This document shows positions 11,556-21,000 of a DNA stretch of 26,224 nucleotides, in pieces; position 1 is the stretch's first letter, and the number at the start of each line of letters is the position of its first letter. This DNA is from a virus, in IMG/VR virus record IMGVR_UViG_3300000116_000182, positions 1 to 26,224 of that record, one strand, 5' to 3'. Under the pieces are notes generated by a model. It did no database searches. It was not told the origin of the DNA and saw only the letters and a list, made by a program, of their open reading frames with translations. The translations under genes were made by a program, and so were the position numbers.

Positions 11556-13093
11556 TAGAACGGAGCCTCGTGCTGTGATCCAAACTCAGGGGGATCAATA
11601 TCAATATCTACATTGTCGAACGAAGGTATCTGCCATACGCGCACGGCACGTCCTTTGATCTTCATAACAAGACTGCTACCGTTTATGTCCCGCAGGCGTT
11701 GAGCTATCCGGTGTGACTTATATTCAAAGAATTTATTCTTTTTCAGGAAGTTCTCAAAGTCTTTCAAACGGAAGTAAGTGATATTAACTTCCTCGTCTGT
11801 CCAAGGTTTGCGAAGTAAGATTTCTTCTTTATCCTGCGCAACCTGTAAGTGGGCGCAAAACTCCTCCAAATAATCGTAGAACTGTCCGCTGATGCTGGCA
11901 TCTTGCGCGACTTCGATAATTGCGCTCTCGTTATCTTTCATCTCACTTAACAGTGTGCTTATCCGGCTCTCCCATTGCTGCTTGGCAACGGAGCGGGGCA
12001 TGAAGTTAAGTTGTTCCATGCAGGCTTTTTGAAAAGTCGGTTGGTTCATCAAAGCATCTGTGTCCATTTCCAGAGGCTCGCCGTTAACGTCCATAAACCA
12101 TACGGGCGGGGTAGAGTTATACTTGCGGAGGTTTGCGATTGTGGCCCCGGCTACGGCGGCCCCTATGCCGAACTTACGGGTCCGACATAGGTCTTTGTTA
12201 CAGTGCGCGTTGATCGGCGCATCAGAACATTTATATGCGTAATCTTTTCGCTCTACTTGTTTGGCAACAACGTTTACCTCTGAGAGTGGCAGTGGCGGAG
12301 ATATGTACTCCATATTGAAGCGGAGTATCTCTGACTCCCAGCTATCTGGATATGCCTTTCGTAAGTACACGCCAATGTTGAACAGACCATTATTACGTCC
12401 TCCTTCGCTAATACCTGATTTGCACAGTATCTGTAGACAGGGCGGACCGTCCTTTAGCAGGTCGGTTTCACCGCCCCCTACTACTTGAAGCTTAACGATT
12501 TGCTCCGGAGTTTGAACATGTTTTTCGTATAATTCTATAAATTCATCTAAGGTGGCAGACGTGCCATCGTCCAAGAAAGCATAGCGCAATCCGTTTTCAT
12601 GATCGTAATATGGCAGGTTTAAGAAGTTGCCTACGTCTCCACGATCAAGGTGCAGCTTTATTTGCTTTGGAAATATCTCGCTCTCGCCGTATCCAAGGGC
12701 CGCGGCTATTGATTGCAGGGCCTTCTGCATATCTTTGGCTTCTGTCCAACCGCTGGAAAACAGGAAACAATGCGCTCCGCCTGATTTAGATCGGCAGACC
12801 ACCATGGGTATTTTTAACCGGCGTATTTTATCGACAAGAATTTTGTGATCCAGAGGGTACTGATCGATATCAATACAGCCCCATTTACAACAGTTGTCTT
12901 CATTGATGGGGATGATGCCTAACCCGGCTCCTGCCCCCGACAGGTGGTTGTCCCAAAGTTTTTTGTCGCGTGGTTCTCTAAGAATGCCCGCTTTGCCTTT
13001 GGCCTTACCGTTTGCCCCTGTATTTTCTATTTTGAAGTAGCCGTATGCTTCCTTCAAACCATCGAAGATGGCCATAAACTTTTCTGCTGACAT
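11555..13093 (-). CDS. Archaeo-eukaryotic-type primase (TOTE/AEP-like)
   Basis: 512 aa from ATG 13093 (GGGGG seven bases upstream; a GTG at 13105 is the alternative). The N-terminal 190 residues carry the AEP motifs: I CIDIDQY (73-79, metal ligands D75 and D77), II RSKSGGAHCFLF (101-112, catalytic H108), III GNFLNLPYYD (155-164). This arrangement matches primase domains first described in TOTE conflict elements and common in phages. A helical PriCT-like region follows (about 210-300), then a Cys/His cluster (YKCSDAPINAHCNKDLCRTR), probably a zinc-binding element. The C-terminal third has no helicase motifs and ends HEAPF, an SSB-like tip. It should make primers for the family A polymerase encoded in the same operon. 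Confidence 0.85.
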   Translation of the reverse strand: MSAEKFMAIFDGLKEAYGYFKIENTGANGKAKGKAGILREPRDKKLWDNHLSGAGAGLGIIPINEDNCCKWGCIDIDQYPLDHKILVDKIRRLKIPMVVCRSKSGGAHCFLFSSGWTEAKDMQKALQSIAAALGYGESEIFPKQIKLHLDRGDVGNFLNLPYYDHENGLRYAFLDDGTSATLDEFIELYEKHVQTPEQIVKLQVVGGGETDLLKDGPPCLQILCKSGISEGGRNNGLFNIGVYLRKAYPDSWESEILRFNMEYISPPLPLSEVNVVAKQVERKDYAYKCSDAPINAHCNKDLCRTRKFGIGAAVAGATIANLRKYNSTPPVWFMDVNGEPLEMDTDALMNQPTFQKACMEQLNFMPRSVAKQQWESRISTLLSEMKDNESAIIEVAQDASISGQFYDYLEEFCAHLQVAQDKEEILLRKPWTDEEVNITYFRLKDFENFLKKNKFFEYKSHRIAQRLRDINGSSLVMKIKGRAVRVWQIPSFDNVDIDIDPPEFGSQHEAPF

Positions 13094-13111
13094 TATCGCC
13101 CCCACTCGAAA

Positions 13112-13142
13112 GAAAAGCGGCGGGGCATAAGTACCCCGCCGC
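13112..13142 (-). terminator. Hairpin with T-rich tail between SSB-like and primase genes
   Basis: Perfect 9-bp stem GCGGCGGGG/CCCCGCCGC with an 8-base loop (13117-13142), followed on the minus strand by TTTTCTTT. It lies 10 bases after the SSB-like stop and 20 before the primase ATG. Since the operon continues, it probably lowers readthrough so that the SSB-like protein is made in excess of primase. Confidence 0.75.
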
Positions 13143-13151
13143 GAACACTAC

Positions 13152-13937
13152 TTAAAACGGTATATCTTTATCGTTTTGTGCAGCTTCTTCTCCATCCGAG
13201 TGTTTCACAACAACGTCACCCGCGGTGATACTTGCTGCAAATTCTTTGGCCCGAGTATACATGTGCGCCTCTGACACAGGACCCTCGACAGACATTTCCC
13301 ATCCATGCCACGAACCCTTGGAGTTTTCTTCCCCAATTGTTTTAAGATCGTAGATGTAAGCAAAACGAGGTGGTGTGAAGGGTCCTTTCGATCCCATCAT
13401 AGAACGTGACGCCATAATGCTGTTCCATTTACGCGACTTTTTAAGCTGCGTAGATTTCATTGCGATCAGGGCTGTCTCCATTGAGCCGTCTTCCGCGAGC
13501 AAGATAACAAAGTGCTGGTGCGTTTCTTCGATGTATTCACCGGAGCCATCCATCAAATAATCTTTGTTGTCATCTTTTGACCGCTCAACCTTTGGCCGCG
13601 CTTCATGCGGTTCGTAGATGGCTGTCGGCGCACCGCTTCCCACGCCACGTGGGGCCCACTGGATGAAGCGACGTTGATAAGCGCACGGTATGACCCGAAT
13701 GCCCGTTTTGCCCTTGTAAAGGGCTCCTGTGACCGTGTTGTAGATATCCCCTTTACGGGCATCTTCGTTTACGTCCAAGACAGGATCGTTACCAGACAGA
13801 ACCTTTAAGAACGGCAGGGCTAAATCTTCCTGCCCCAAATCCTGAAGGCCGTCCCCGGCATCTTGTTCAAACATTGCCGGGTTAAACTCTGCCAACCCGG
13901 TTTCTTCTTTTTTAGCAACTTGCTTTGACTGTGCCAT
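13152..13937 (-). CDS. Probable phage ssDNA-binding protein
   Basis: 261 aa from ATG 13937 (GAGG eight bases upstream), one base after the previous stop. The body contains beta-rich segments (IRVIPCAYQRRFIQWAPRG, HFVILLAEDGSMETALIAMK) compatible with an OB-like fold. Aromatic and basic residues follow, and the C-terminus is acidic and ends NDKDIPF. The acidic tail ending in Pro-Phe is the partner-docking tip of bacterial SSB, and phage SSBs such as T7 gp2.5 also end in an acidic tail with Phe. Its operon position (before primase, with a terminator-like hairpin that would favour high level) suits an SSB. The fold itself is not proven from sequence alone. Confidence 0.6.
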   Translation of the reverse strand: MAQSKQVAKKEETGLAEFNPAMFEQDAGDGLQDLGQEDLALPFLKVLSGNDPVLDVNEDARKGDIYNTVTGALYKGKTGIRVIPCAYQRRFIQWAPRGVGSGAPTAIYEPHEARPKVERSKDDNKDYLMDGSGEYIEETHQHFVILLAEDGSMETALIAMKSTQLKKSRKWNSIMASRSMMGSKGPFTPPRFAYIYDLKTIGEENSKGSWHGWEMSVEGPVSEAHMYTRAKEFAASITAGDVVVKHSDGEEAAQNDKDIPF

Positions 13938-13938
13938 A

Positions 13939-14520
13939 TTATTTTCCTCTCTTGATGACTGCACGTTGACCGACGTAAGCTCCGAACAATTCCATCGGAA
14001 ACTCTTCTCCTGCCTCGCACCGCTCTTTTACAAACGCACGAAGCGTCTGCGGGTGAATTTCGGTTTTCTGCGTAGGCACAAAACCCTCTTGTTCAGCAAA
14101 TGCTGAAAAAGCGTTAGCTTTATCGTCCTCGCCACGGCCAAACTGACACAAGACAGTATTCTTAATAATGTCATCGTACCCGTTTTCGCGTAGCCAGTCG
14201 TAAGCTTGCGGACGATTGTTAACCAGTATGGAGGCTCCATACGTTTGTTTGACCTCAACGGTAGAACCGTCATCTAAGGCAAACGAAGATATACCTACTT
14301 CGGCAAGCATTGCAGGCATGTCTTCATCCGTCATTTTCAGAAGCTTTTTCTTTGCATTCTTGAGATCGCTCTCCAGAGAAGCAATATATTCTTCTTCATC
14401 GCGGATATGTCGGGCCAACTCAGCCACCGTTTGGAGGCCTTGTTGATCTATCTTTTCGACGGATGAGGCGATAGTGTCCTCAAAATCTTCTTCCATCATT
14501 TTTAGTACGTCGTTACTCAT
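13939..14520 (-). CDS. Conserved phage coiled-coil protein, first gene of the replication operon
   Basis: 193 aa. The N-terminal 70 residues form a charged coiled coil (DEEEYIASLESDLKNAKKKL). A conserved-looking domain follows: KMTDEDMPAMLAEVGISSF, LDDGSTVEVKQTYGASI, WLRENGYDDIIKNTVLCQFG, RGEDDKANAF. The same pattern occurs next to SSB-like genes in other environmental phages, as far as I recall, without an assigned function. It is directly behind the minus-strand promoter at 14572-14599 and one base before the SSB-like start, so it is the first protein made from this operon. A role at the replication fork (loader or SSB partner) is inference from position. Confidence 0.82.
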   Translation of the reverse strand: MSNDVLKMMEEDFEDTIASSVEKIDQQGLQTVAELARHIRDEEEYIASLESDLKNAKKKLLKMTDEDMPAMLAEVGISSFALDDGSTVEVKQTYGASILVNNRPQAYDWLRENGYDDIIKNTVLCQFGRGEDDKANAFSAFAEQEGFVPTQKTEIHPQTLRAFVKERCEAGEEFPMELFGAYVGQRAVIKRGK

Positions 14521-14558
14521 TCCGAGTCTCCTTCGTGGTTAAAGGCACCTGTCGGGCC

Positions 14559-14586
14559 TTGACAAATACGGATAATATCGTATACT
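14559..14586 (+). promoter_or_regulatory. Promoter of the SNF2-like helicase gene
   Basis: Plus strand: consensus -35 TTGACA (14559-14564), 16-base spacer, -10 TATACT (14581-14586). The 5' untranslated region is about 30 bases to ATG 14622. It interleaves with the minus-strand promoter. Confidence 0.82.
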
Positions 14587-14599
14587 CGGCTCTTGTCAA
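14572..14599 (-). promoter_or_regulatory. Promoter of the replication operon
   Basis: Minus strand: consensus -35 TTGACA (14594-14599), 16-base spacer, -10 TATTAT (14572-14577). Its -10 lies inside the spacer of the plus promoter and its spacer contains the plus -10, so both cannot be occupied at once. It is about 50 bases upstream of ATG 14520. Confidence 0.8.
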
Positions 14600-14621
14600 G
14601 CAGTATTTAGGGAAATTTAAA

Positions 14622-16070
14622 ATGCGTGGATTTGAGTACAAAACCAACCCGTATGACCACCAGCGTAAAGCGTTAGAAGCTTCGTGGGCCGAGGAGTATT
14701 ATGCGCTGTTCATGGAGATGGGTACAGGCAAAACAAAAGTGGCTATAGACACCATGGCGGTTCTTCACGAAGCAGGCAAGATAAATGCGGCTTTGGTTGT
14801 AGCACCCAAAGGAGTTTACGATAACTGGGTCAAAAATGAAATACCGGCACACCTTCCGGACCGCATTCAACGAAACATCCTGCGCTGGACCCCTGCCAAG
14901 ACAAAACGCATGGAAACAGACCTTAAAGATTTCATTGTTGGAGATTTACACGGCATCAAAGTGTTTGTTATGAACATAGAGGCGTTTTCCACGAGCCGTG
15001 GGACGGAAGCCGCTCTCGCCTTTCTTTACCAAAACCCCGACAATATTGTGATTGTAGACGAAAGCACCACGATCAAGAACCGTAAGGCGGCTCGGACAAA
15101 GAATATTGTAAAGCTACAAGAGTATTCTAAGTATCGGCGTATCCTGACGGGTTCTCCTATTACCAAAAGCCCCATGGATTTGTTTAGCCAGTGCGACTTC
15201 CTGCGTAACAAGGCGCTTGGTTTTAACAGCTACTTCGCGTTCCAATCGCGTTACGCAAACATTCAACAACGCACAATGGGGCACCGCAGCTTCCAGCAAA
15301 TCGTGGGTTACCGACGGTTAGACGAACTTTCTGAAAAGTTAGACCGCTTTAGCAATAGGGTTTTAAAGCAAGATTGCTTGGACCTGCCTGAGAAGGTTTA
15401 TGTGCGGCGGGAAATCGAGTTCACTCCGGAACAAAAGAAACTGTACACGCAGATGAAGAAGTTGGCTCTAGCTAAGTTAGAAAGCGGGGAGCTTGCCACC
15501 ACTGCGAGCGTTCTTACCCAGATAATGCGTCTTCAGCAAATATGCTGCGGGTTTCTGCAACCAGATGAGGGTGAGATAGAGTCTGTCCCGAGTAACCGTC
15601 TGAAGGAACTTTTGGAGCTTACAGATGAGGTGCAGGGCAAAGCTATAATATGGGCCACATATACGCATGATATTCTGCGCATTGAGAAAGCCATCAAAGA
15701 CCAGTTTGGCGAAGACTCGGTTGCGACGTACTATGGTGGTACACCGCAGGATGAGCGGCAAGATATCGTCACGCGCTTTCAGGATAAGTCTGATCCGCTG
15801 CGTTTCTTCGTTGGTCAGCCGCGGACCGGGGGCTACGGCATCACGCTAACTGCCGCTAACACCGTGATTTACTTTTCAAACAGTTACGACTTGGAAATTA
15901 GATTACAGTCGGAGGATCGCGCTCACCGGATTGGTCAAACCAACAAGGTCACCTATATTGACATGGTTTCGCCCGACACTATCGATGAAAAGATACTACA
16001 GGCCTTGCGGAGCAAGATTGATATTGCTGGTCAGGTTCTAGGCGAAGACGCGAAAGACTGGTTGAAATAA
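14622..16070 (+). CDS. SNF2/Rad54-like DEAD-box-type helicase (SF2)
   Basis: 482 aa from ATG 14622 (AGGGAAA upstream); the longer in-frame start at 14535 would include the promoter and is rejected. SF2/SNF2 motifs: Q-like YDHQRKAL (11-18), I MEMGTGKT (31-38), Ia [13 protein letters not shown] (57-69), [11 protein letters not shown] (145-153, DEST in place of DEAH), III LTGSPI (175-180), [27 protein letters not shown] (430-443). The protein is a compact ATPase core without accessory domains. Phage SNF2 proteins are thought to remodel or translocate on dsDNA during replication or recombination. Its plus orientation separates it from the replication operon, although the two promoters are interlocked. 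Its 3' end overlaps the convergent transglycosylase gene by 40 bases. Confidence 0.95.
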   Translation: MRGFEYKTNPYDHQRKALEASWAEEYYALFMEMGTGKTKVAIDTMAVLHEAGKINAALVVAPKGVYDNWVKNEIPAHLPDRIQRNILRWTPAKTKRMETDLKDFIVGDLHGIKVFVMNIEAFSTSRGTEAALAFLYQNPDNIVIVDESTTIKNRKAARTKNIVKLQEYSKYRRILTGSPITKSPMDLFSQCDFLRNKALGFNSYFAFQSRYANIQQRTMGHRSFQQIVGYRRLDELSEKLDRFSNRVLKQDCLDLPEKVYVRREIEFTPEQKKLYTQMKKLALAKLESGELATTASVLTQIMRLQQICCGFLQPDEGEIESVPSNRLKELLELTDEVQGKAIIWATYTHDILRIEKAIKDQFGEDSVATYYGGTPQDERQDIVTRFQDKSDPLRFFVGQPRTGGYGITLTAANTVIYFSNSYDLEIRLQSEDRAHRIGQTNKVTYIDMVSPDTIDEKILQALRSKIDIAGQVLGEDAKDWLK

Positions 16071-18064
16071 CCCTGCGGGTCAGGCCCGCGGACCGGGGGT
16101 GGTCCAGAAACTTCGCCGCCACTTGCAAAGGGGCTGGGCATTTCTTGGTCATAGTCGTATGCGGCATACTGCGCAAAGACGTTTTCTGTCGGTTCTTCGG
16201 GCCGAGCTTGTGGTCTGATCTGCGGAACAGAGGCCTGTTCTACAACTTCAGGTTCTTGAGGCATCATTAGATACTCACTTACCGCTTGTGCGGCAGGAGC
16301 AAACCCCGGTTGACCGAGGCCCGCGGGCCGTCCCCGAGGTTTAGGAGCCGGGTCTGAATTTTCCGTTAGTTGAAAAAAGTCTCCCATGGCTGGTAATATT
16401 TCACCTTTAGGCGCACCGTGAATGATTGAGACGTAATCACGGGTTTCCTCAAAAGGAGGTATTCCGTTGTATTTACGCACATTACCGGGGCCCGCGTTAT
16501 ATGCTGCGAGGGCCAAGGGCACCGTACCAAAGTCCTGTAGTTGTTGCTTGAGATACTTAATCCCACCAATTACGTTTTGTTTTGGATCGTTGGGGTCTAC
16601 ACCCAATTCTTTTGCCGTTTCGGGCATAAGCTGCATTAGGCCTATTGCGCCTTTTCCACTAACGGGGCCCTGACGGCCTTTATTTTCTTGGTATATAACA
16701 CGTAGAACTAGCTCGGGATCAACGTTTTGTTCAAGAGCTAACTCCATGGGATCAAACCCATAATCTTCCATTATTTTCTGTCTTACGGCTGTAAGCTGTT
16801 CAGGGGTAGCCGGTGCCGTTACGACGCCCCCTTCGTTAAAAAGTTGTGCAAACATCCCACCAAGACCGGCTTGCATGGGGTTTCCTAGTTGTCCGGTAGT
16901 CTCAGGGGATTGTTGGAGCATACCAAGTTGCCCTACAGACACGCCGCCTCCGCCATCCTCGCCCATGGCTTGAGTCATAGCCATCATACCGCCTCCGCCA
17001 TCCTCGCCTATAGCGCGTGTCATGGCGTTACCACCCATCATGGGTTCTGGTCTGTTTTCAAATTGAGACATGCTATCAAGGTGCATTTGTCCGCCGCCAA
17101 AGCCAAAGCTTTCTTCGGCTCCAAAGTGAGCCCGCTCTGCTTCGTCAACCAACTGCACAAAATGCTCCACATCTTTTTGCGCAGCTTCCTGAACGGTTTG
17201 TGCGGCTTTTTGACCGTAAGTTCCCATCAAATAGTCTTGGTAATTTTGTAGCGGAGAACCCCGCAAGTTAGCCATTTCACGGCCAAACTGGTTTTGTTGT
17301 TGGAATAAACCGCCAACGCCTTGCATGGGAGGGCCTTGAACCGAGCCCATTTGTTGCATCAGTTGCTGCATCTGATCTTGTTGAGGCCTAGCTGGAGCTA
17401 TTGAGTTTGCATAAGGGTTGGCTATCATACCACCTTCCGCATAATTTTGAACCATACCACCATCTCCATATCCCATTGCCGTAGAACTAAAACCTGCGTT
17501 CCCGGCTAAATTAACGTCCCCAGCTTGAAAACCGGCCGATCCGGCCCCGTCGCGGATTAATTGCTCTCCTGCACCACTACCGTAATTTCCACGAGAGTCA
17601 TTTAAGACAGCCTGCGCCATCGCGCTTGTCATGCCTCTATGTTGAGCCCGTTCTTGAGCGGATTCAACAAACTCATCAACGTCGGCTCCTGAAAAACCGG
17701 GGTCTTCAGGAGCTACTGGAGCCGGGCCACCTTCGAACACAGGAGCCGTCGAGGTGAACTCTCCCGGCGAAGCTACTGTATCGGACCATTCCTCATAAGG
17801 CGTAGTCCGATCCGTTGCATTCCATGCTTCGATGGCCGCGTTGTACGCCTCACGGTCCTCGTTCCATTTAGCAAGTTGCGCGTTCCACGGTTCGATTTGG
17901 TTAAGGTTAAAGTCGTCAACAAGCGACTGATATGCTCCCGCATCTGTTTGATACTGTGTCAAAGCGGAGTTGTATGTTTTTATCCGGTTATCGTAATCAT
18001 CCATGATATCCCGGTCAAACTTATAAAAATCATACTCGGGGGACGCGTATCCTACGATTGACAT
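16031..18064 (-). CDS. Virion protein with lytic transglycosylase (SLT) domain
   Basis: 677 aa. Residues 1-100 are a charged helical region. The middle (170-420) is Gly/Gln/Met-rich and low in complexity, with a short duplication (two GEDGGGG units, 353-374). Residues 442-546 are a soluble lytic transglycosylase domain: [12 protein letters not shown] (452-463) with the likely catalytic E460, [13 protein letters not shown] (472-484), [18 protein letters not shown] (517-534). It should cut peptidoglycan, probably during DNA entry because it sits within a virion block rather than a lysis cassette. Four aromatic-x-x-GG-x-V/I motifs occur (199, 208, 409, 646). The C-terminus is Pro-rich. The start (AGGAG upstream of ATG 18064) lies 4 bases after the previous stop. 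Confidence 0.9.
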   Translation of the reverse strand: MSIVGYASPEYDFYKFDRDIMDDYDNRIKTYNSALTQYQTDAGAYQSLVDDFNLNQIEPWNAQLAKWNEDREAYNAAIEAWNATDRTTPYEEWSDTVASPGEFTSTAPVFEGGPAPVAPEDPGFSGADVDEFVESAQERAQHRGMTSAMAQAVLNDSRGNYGSGAGEQLIRDGAGSAGFQAGDVNLAGNAGFSSTAMGYGDGGMVQNYAEGGMIANPYANSIAPARPQQDQMQQLMQQMGSVQGPPMQGVGGLFQQQNQFGREMANLRGSPLQNYQDYLMGTYGQKAAQTVQEAAQKDVEHFVQLVDEAERAHFGAEESFGFGGGQMHLDSMSQFENRPEPMMGGNAMTRAIGEDGGGGMMAMTQAMGEDGGGGVSVGQLGMLQQSPETTGQLGNPMQAGLGGMFAQLFNEGGVVTAPATPEQLTAVRQKIMEDYGFDPMELALEQNVDPELVLRVIYQENKGRQGPVSGKGAIGLMQLMPETAKELGVDPNDPKQNVIGGIKYLKQQLQDFGTVPLALAAYNAGPGNVRKYNGIPPFEETRDYVSIIHGAPKGEILPAMGDFFQLTENSDPAPKPRGRPAGLGQPGFAPAAQAVSEYLMMPQEPEVVEQASVPQIRPQARPEEPTENVFAQYAAYDYDQEMPSPFASGGEVSGPPPVRGPDPQGYFNQSFASSPRT

Positions 18065-18067
18065 ATT

Positions 18068-21000
18068 TTACGCTCCTAAACTTCCGATACCACTTTTCAT
18101 TAATTGTGTTGCCGAATCATTGGGGAATAAAGCGGCGTACCTAGTCCTGTCAACGGGTCCGGAGGATTGTACAGGTGCCACGGGGGGTGGCGCAGCGGCC
18201 TGTTGTACAGGACTAGGCTGAGTAACCGGGCCGGTTTGGGTGGGAGGACCCACCGGCACGGTATTCAAGGACCCTTGTTGGTCTGAGGGGGGTAAGGGTA
18301 TTGTTTCTTTTTCTATTTCGTCGTCTATCTCACGTGGAACGGCGGGACCTGCCCGACGTATTGGAGAGAAACCTAAGTCTTTTAACATGCCGCCGATCCG
18401 CTCGGCCACACGTATACGTTCCGCATCCCCCCGAGGTTTTCTCATCATTGCGGCGAGAAGCGTCGGGTTAGCCATAAGCTCGGACATAACGTCAGTTTGC
18501 AGGGCCGCAGGAATGTCGTTAAATATACGACGCATTGTTTCGGCACCTTGACCCGCTGCGATAAGAGCGCCGGGTCCACTTTGACCGCCGGTCACAAGCC
18601 GTTGTGCGCGAGTACCGAGCGCCGATCCAGTAATTCCTAAGTAGAAATCAAACAAAGGACCAGCCCGATCAACAAGCTCTCCAATGTCACCTGCTTTCTC
18701 TGACGCTTCAAAACGAACCATTTCAGATAAATAAGTTTTTAAGTTAGAAAGCTCGGCCTCGTTCATGACCTTGTTTTCTTTCATCCAGTCTACCAAGGAT
18801 ACGCGGCCAGAGGCCCCTTTGATAGGTCGGAACATGTCATCATACAGCGAACTGGGGCTAAACGTTCCAGAGTGACTGCCTCCAGCTTTTGTTGCGGCCC
18901 ATTCCAAAATAGAGGATTTTAGACCCGTCATTGCCTGTTCTTGCATGTCTTCTGGAGCGTTTTTAACAACGTCCAAAAGTCTGTTTAATCCTTTGATAGG
19001 GGCTTTTGTGTTAATAGCCCGAGCTATAGCAGTAGTGGGACTTTCTGTACCGTGAACCCTGCGGCCCGTGTCGCTCACAACAGGGTTCATAAGGTCGTAA
19101 AAGCTAAGTTGTGCCAGTTCTTCCGCTTGTCGTTTCTGATTAATTACGGATGTTTCTTTAAGAAGAACATTTGCACTTTCTGCGTTTTGAAGGTCAAATT
19201 TTAGTGCAGGGAACTGGTCTAACACGTCTGAGTTTTTTGCTACCCATTTAGCCAGAGCGTCGGGATTAACTTGACCGGTGTTGGGGTCAAAGGCCTCCGA
19301 TCTAGCGTTACGAAGAATCTGCTCGGTAACTCCTCGAAGAGTACCAACTGTTGTTTCTGCGTCGGCCAAACCTTCTTCTACGGCAAACATACCAATGTCA
19401 TTGATTTGTTCCAACCGTAAGTATGTTGGATCGTTTCCGCCCTGTAAGATGCGGCGAGCCAAAAGCTCTGGTCCCATGCTCGCGGCTCCCGAGCCTTTTG
19501 TTTTTGTAGCCTCGCCCGCAAAGGCACGAGTAAACGTGTCGTTTAGAGCGCGAGAATAAGCTCTGGCGGTGTCATATTGAAAGCGATAGTTGTCTGCGGC
19601 AGGGCCCAACGAAGCTCCTCCGAGATCATCTAACATTGCACCAGCCATTTCATTAGCAATTCGAGCCGAATTGTAGTCTGGGTTTTCCCCTGACGCAAAA
19701 CGACGAGCATAGTTTAATGCTATGCCCCGAAGTTCTGTTAGTTCTTTGGTGGTAAGCGGAGCGGTTACGGCACCAGAGCCGTCGGCCGCGGGCTGATTTC
19801 CCTGCATGACCATCAAGTCTGCGGTTTTGTCCAAAGCATCAGCTAATTGACGAGTTCGTGGTGTGGACATCCGCCCCCGAGACGAGCTTGCTTCTTGTCT
19901 AAGGCGCGTTAAAATCTCTTGTTGAGTTGCACCCTCGCCAGTCATCGTATCTACGATACTGCTTACCCGGTTTTCGTATGTTGTTCCGGCAAGTTTGTTT
20001 ACAGCTTCTGTTGCTCGTTTCTGGGCAGTTCGTAATTCTGCGGGTACTGGTGGGGGTCCACTCAAGCCCAATTCGTCTGTTTTTCTAACTACAAAAGCTT
20101 GAAGAAGGGGCATATCATCAGCAAGTTTTTCCTGAAGTTCTGGAGATACACCCCGTAACCTATTCCAAGCCGTTATGAAGCTGGGAGTGTTGGTTGTTTC
20201 TCCCGCCGCGTTTGTGAAAGAAGTCAGATCAATATCAGGAACTGCGGACCATAAAACTTTTTCCTTGCTACGTGCCTGTCCCAACTGATTTGTAATTATG
20301 TCGAATAGTTTTTCTGAAAGCTGAATGTTGCTGGTTCCATCTCCAGAAACCTGCGAGAAGGCACTCATCACATTATCGGTTGCAAAGGCCATCCGTTCGT
20401 TTAACTGGGCGCTAAACACGCCCTCGGCTAGATCAGCGGCGGTTTGAATAGCGTCTTGGTCACCTGTTTGTGCCATGGCTAAAATAACGTTCCTCAAAGC
20501 TTTTATAGACGCCTTTGAACCTGCGGTTCTTTCCGCAGACAAGCCACCACCTAATTGCTCTAGGGAAGCTTCGATAGCCAACAGTGCGGGAGAGCCACCT
20601 TTGGCCCCCGCAGTTAAAGGAATCGGTTTACCATCTTCTCCAATGAGAAGCTCACCTAGATCATCTCCCGCTAATCTTGCGATTACGGCTTCTAAGTCTT
20701 CGCCCTCGGCCTCAAGAATGTCTACAATTCGTTCTACAGCTTTTTGTTGGCGTTTAGCCTTTAAAGGAGACAAAACTGCGCTTGCGCCGCCCTGTTCGTA
20801 GGTTTGTTTTACTCTCCGCAAAGCCGGGAGGATTTTGTCATAATTGTTTACAACGGGGACCATTGGACTGGTCACAAGAGTTGTGCCTACGCCGCCCACG
20901 CCTTCAAAGAAAATACGAGCCAATGGGTTGCCTTGAAAGTAAGTCTCAGAAAATCCGGCACCACCAACTTGACCTGCGCCCGCAACCGTTTCTCCTACGA

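Noticed and set aside
14535-14621. Longer start for the SNF2-like gene
   Set aside because: The extra 29 codons cover both interleaved promoters; ATG 14622 has a ribosome binding site and begins just before the conserved core.
16072-16092. Hairpin GCGGG/CCCGC just after the SNF2-like gene
   Set aside because: It has no T-run on the plus strand and lies within the coding end of the transglycosylase gene, so it is not called a terminator.
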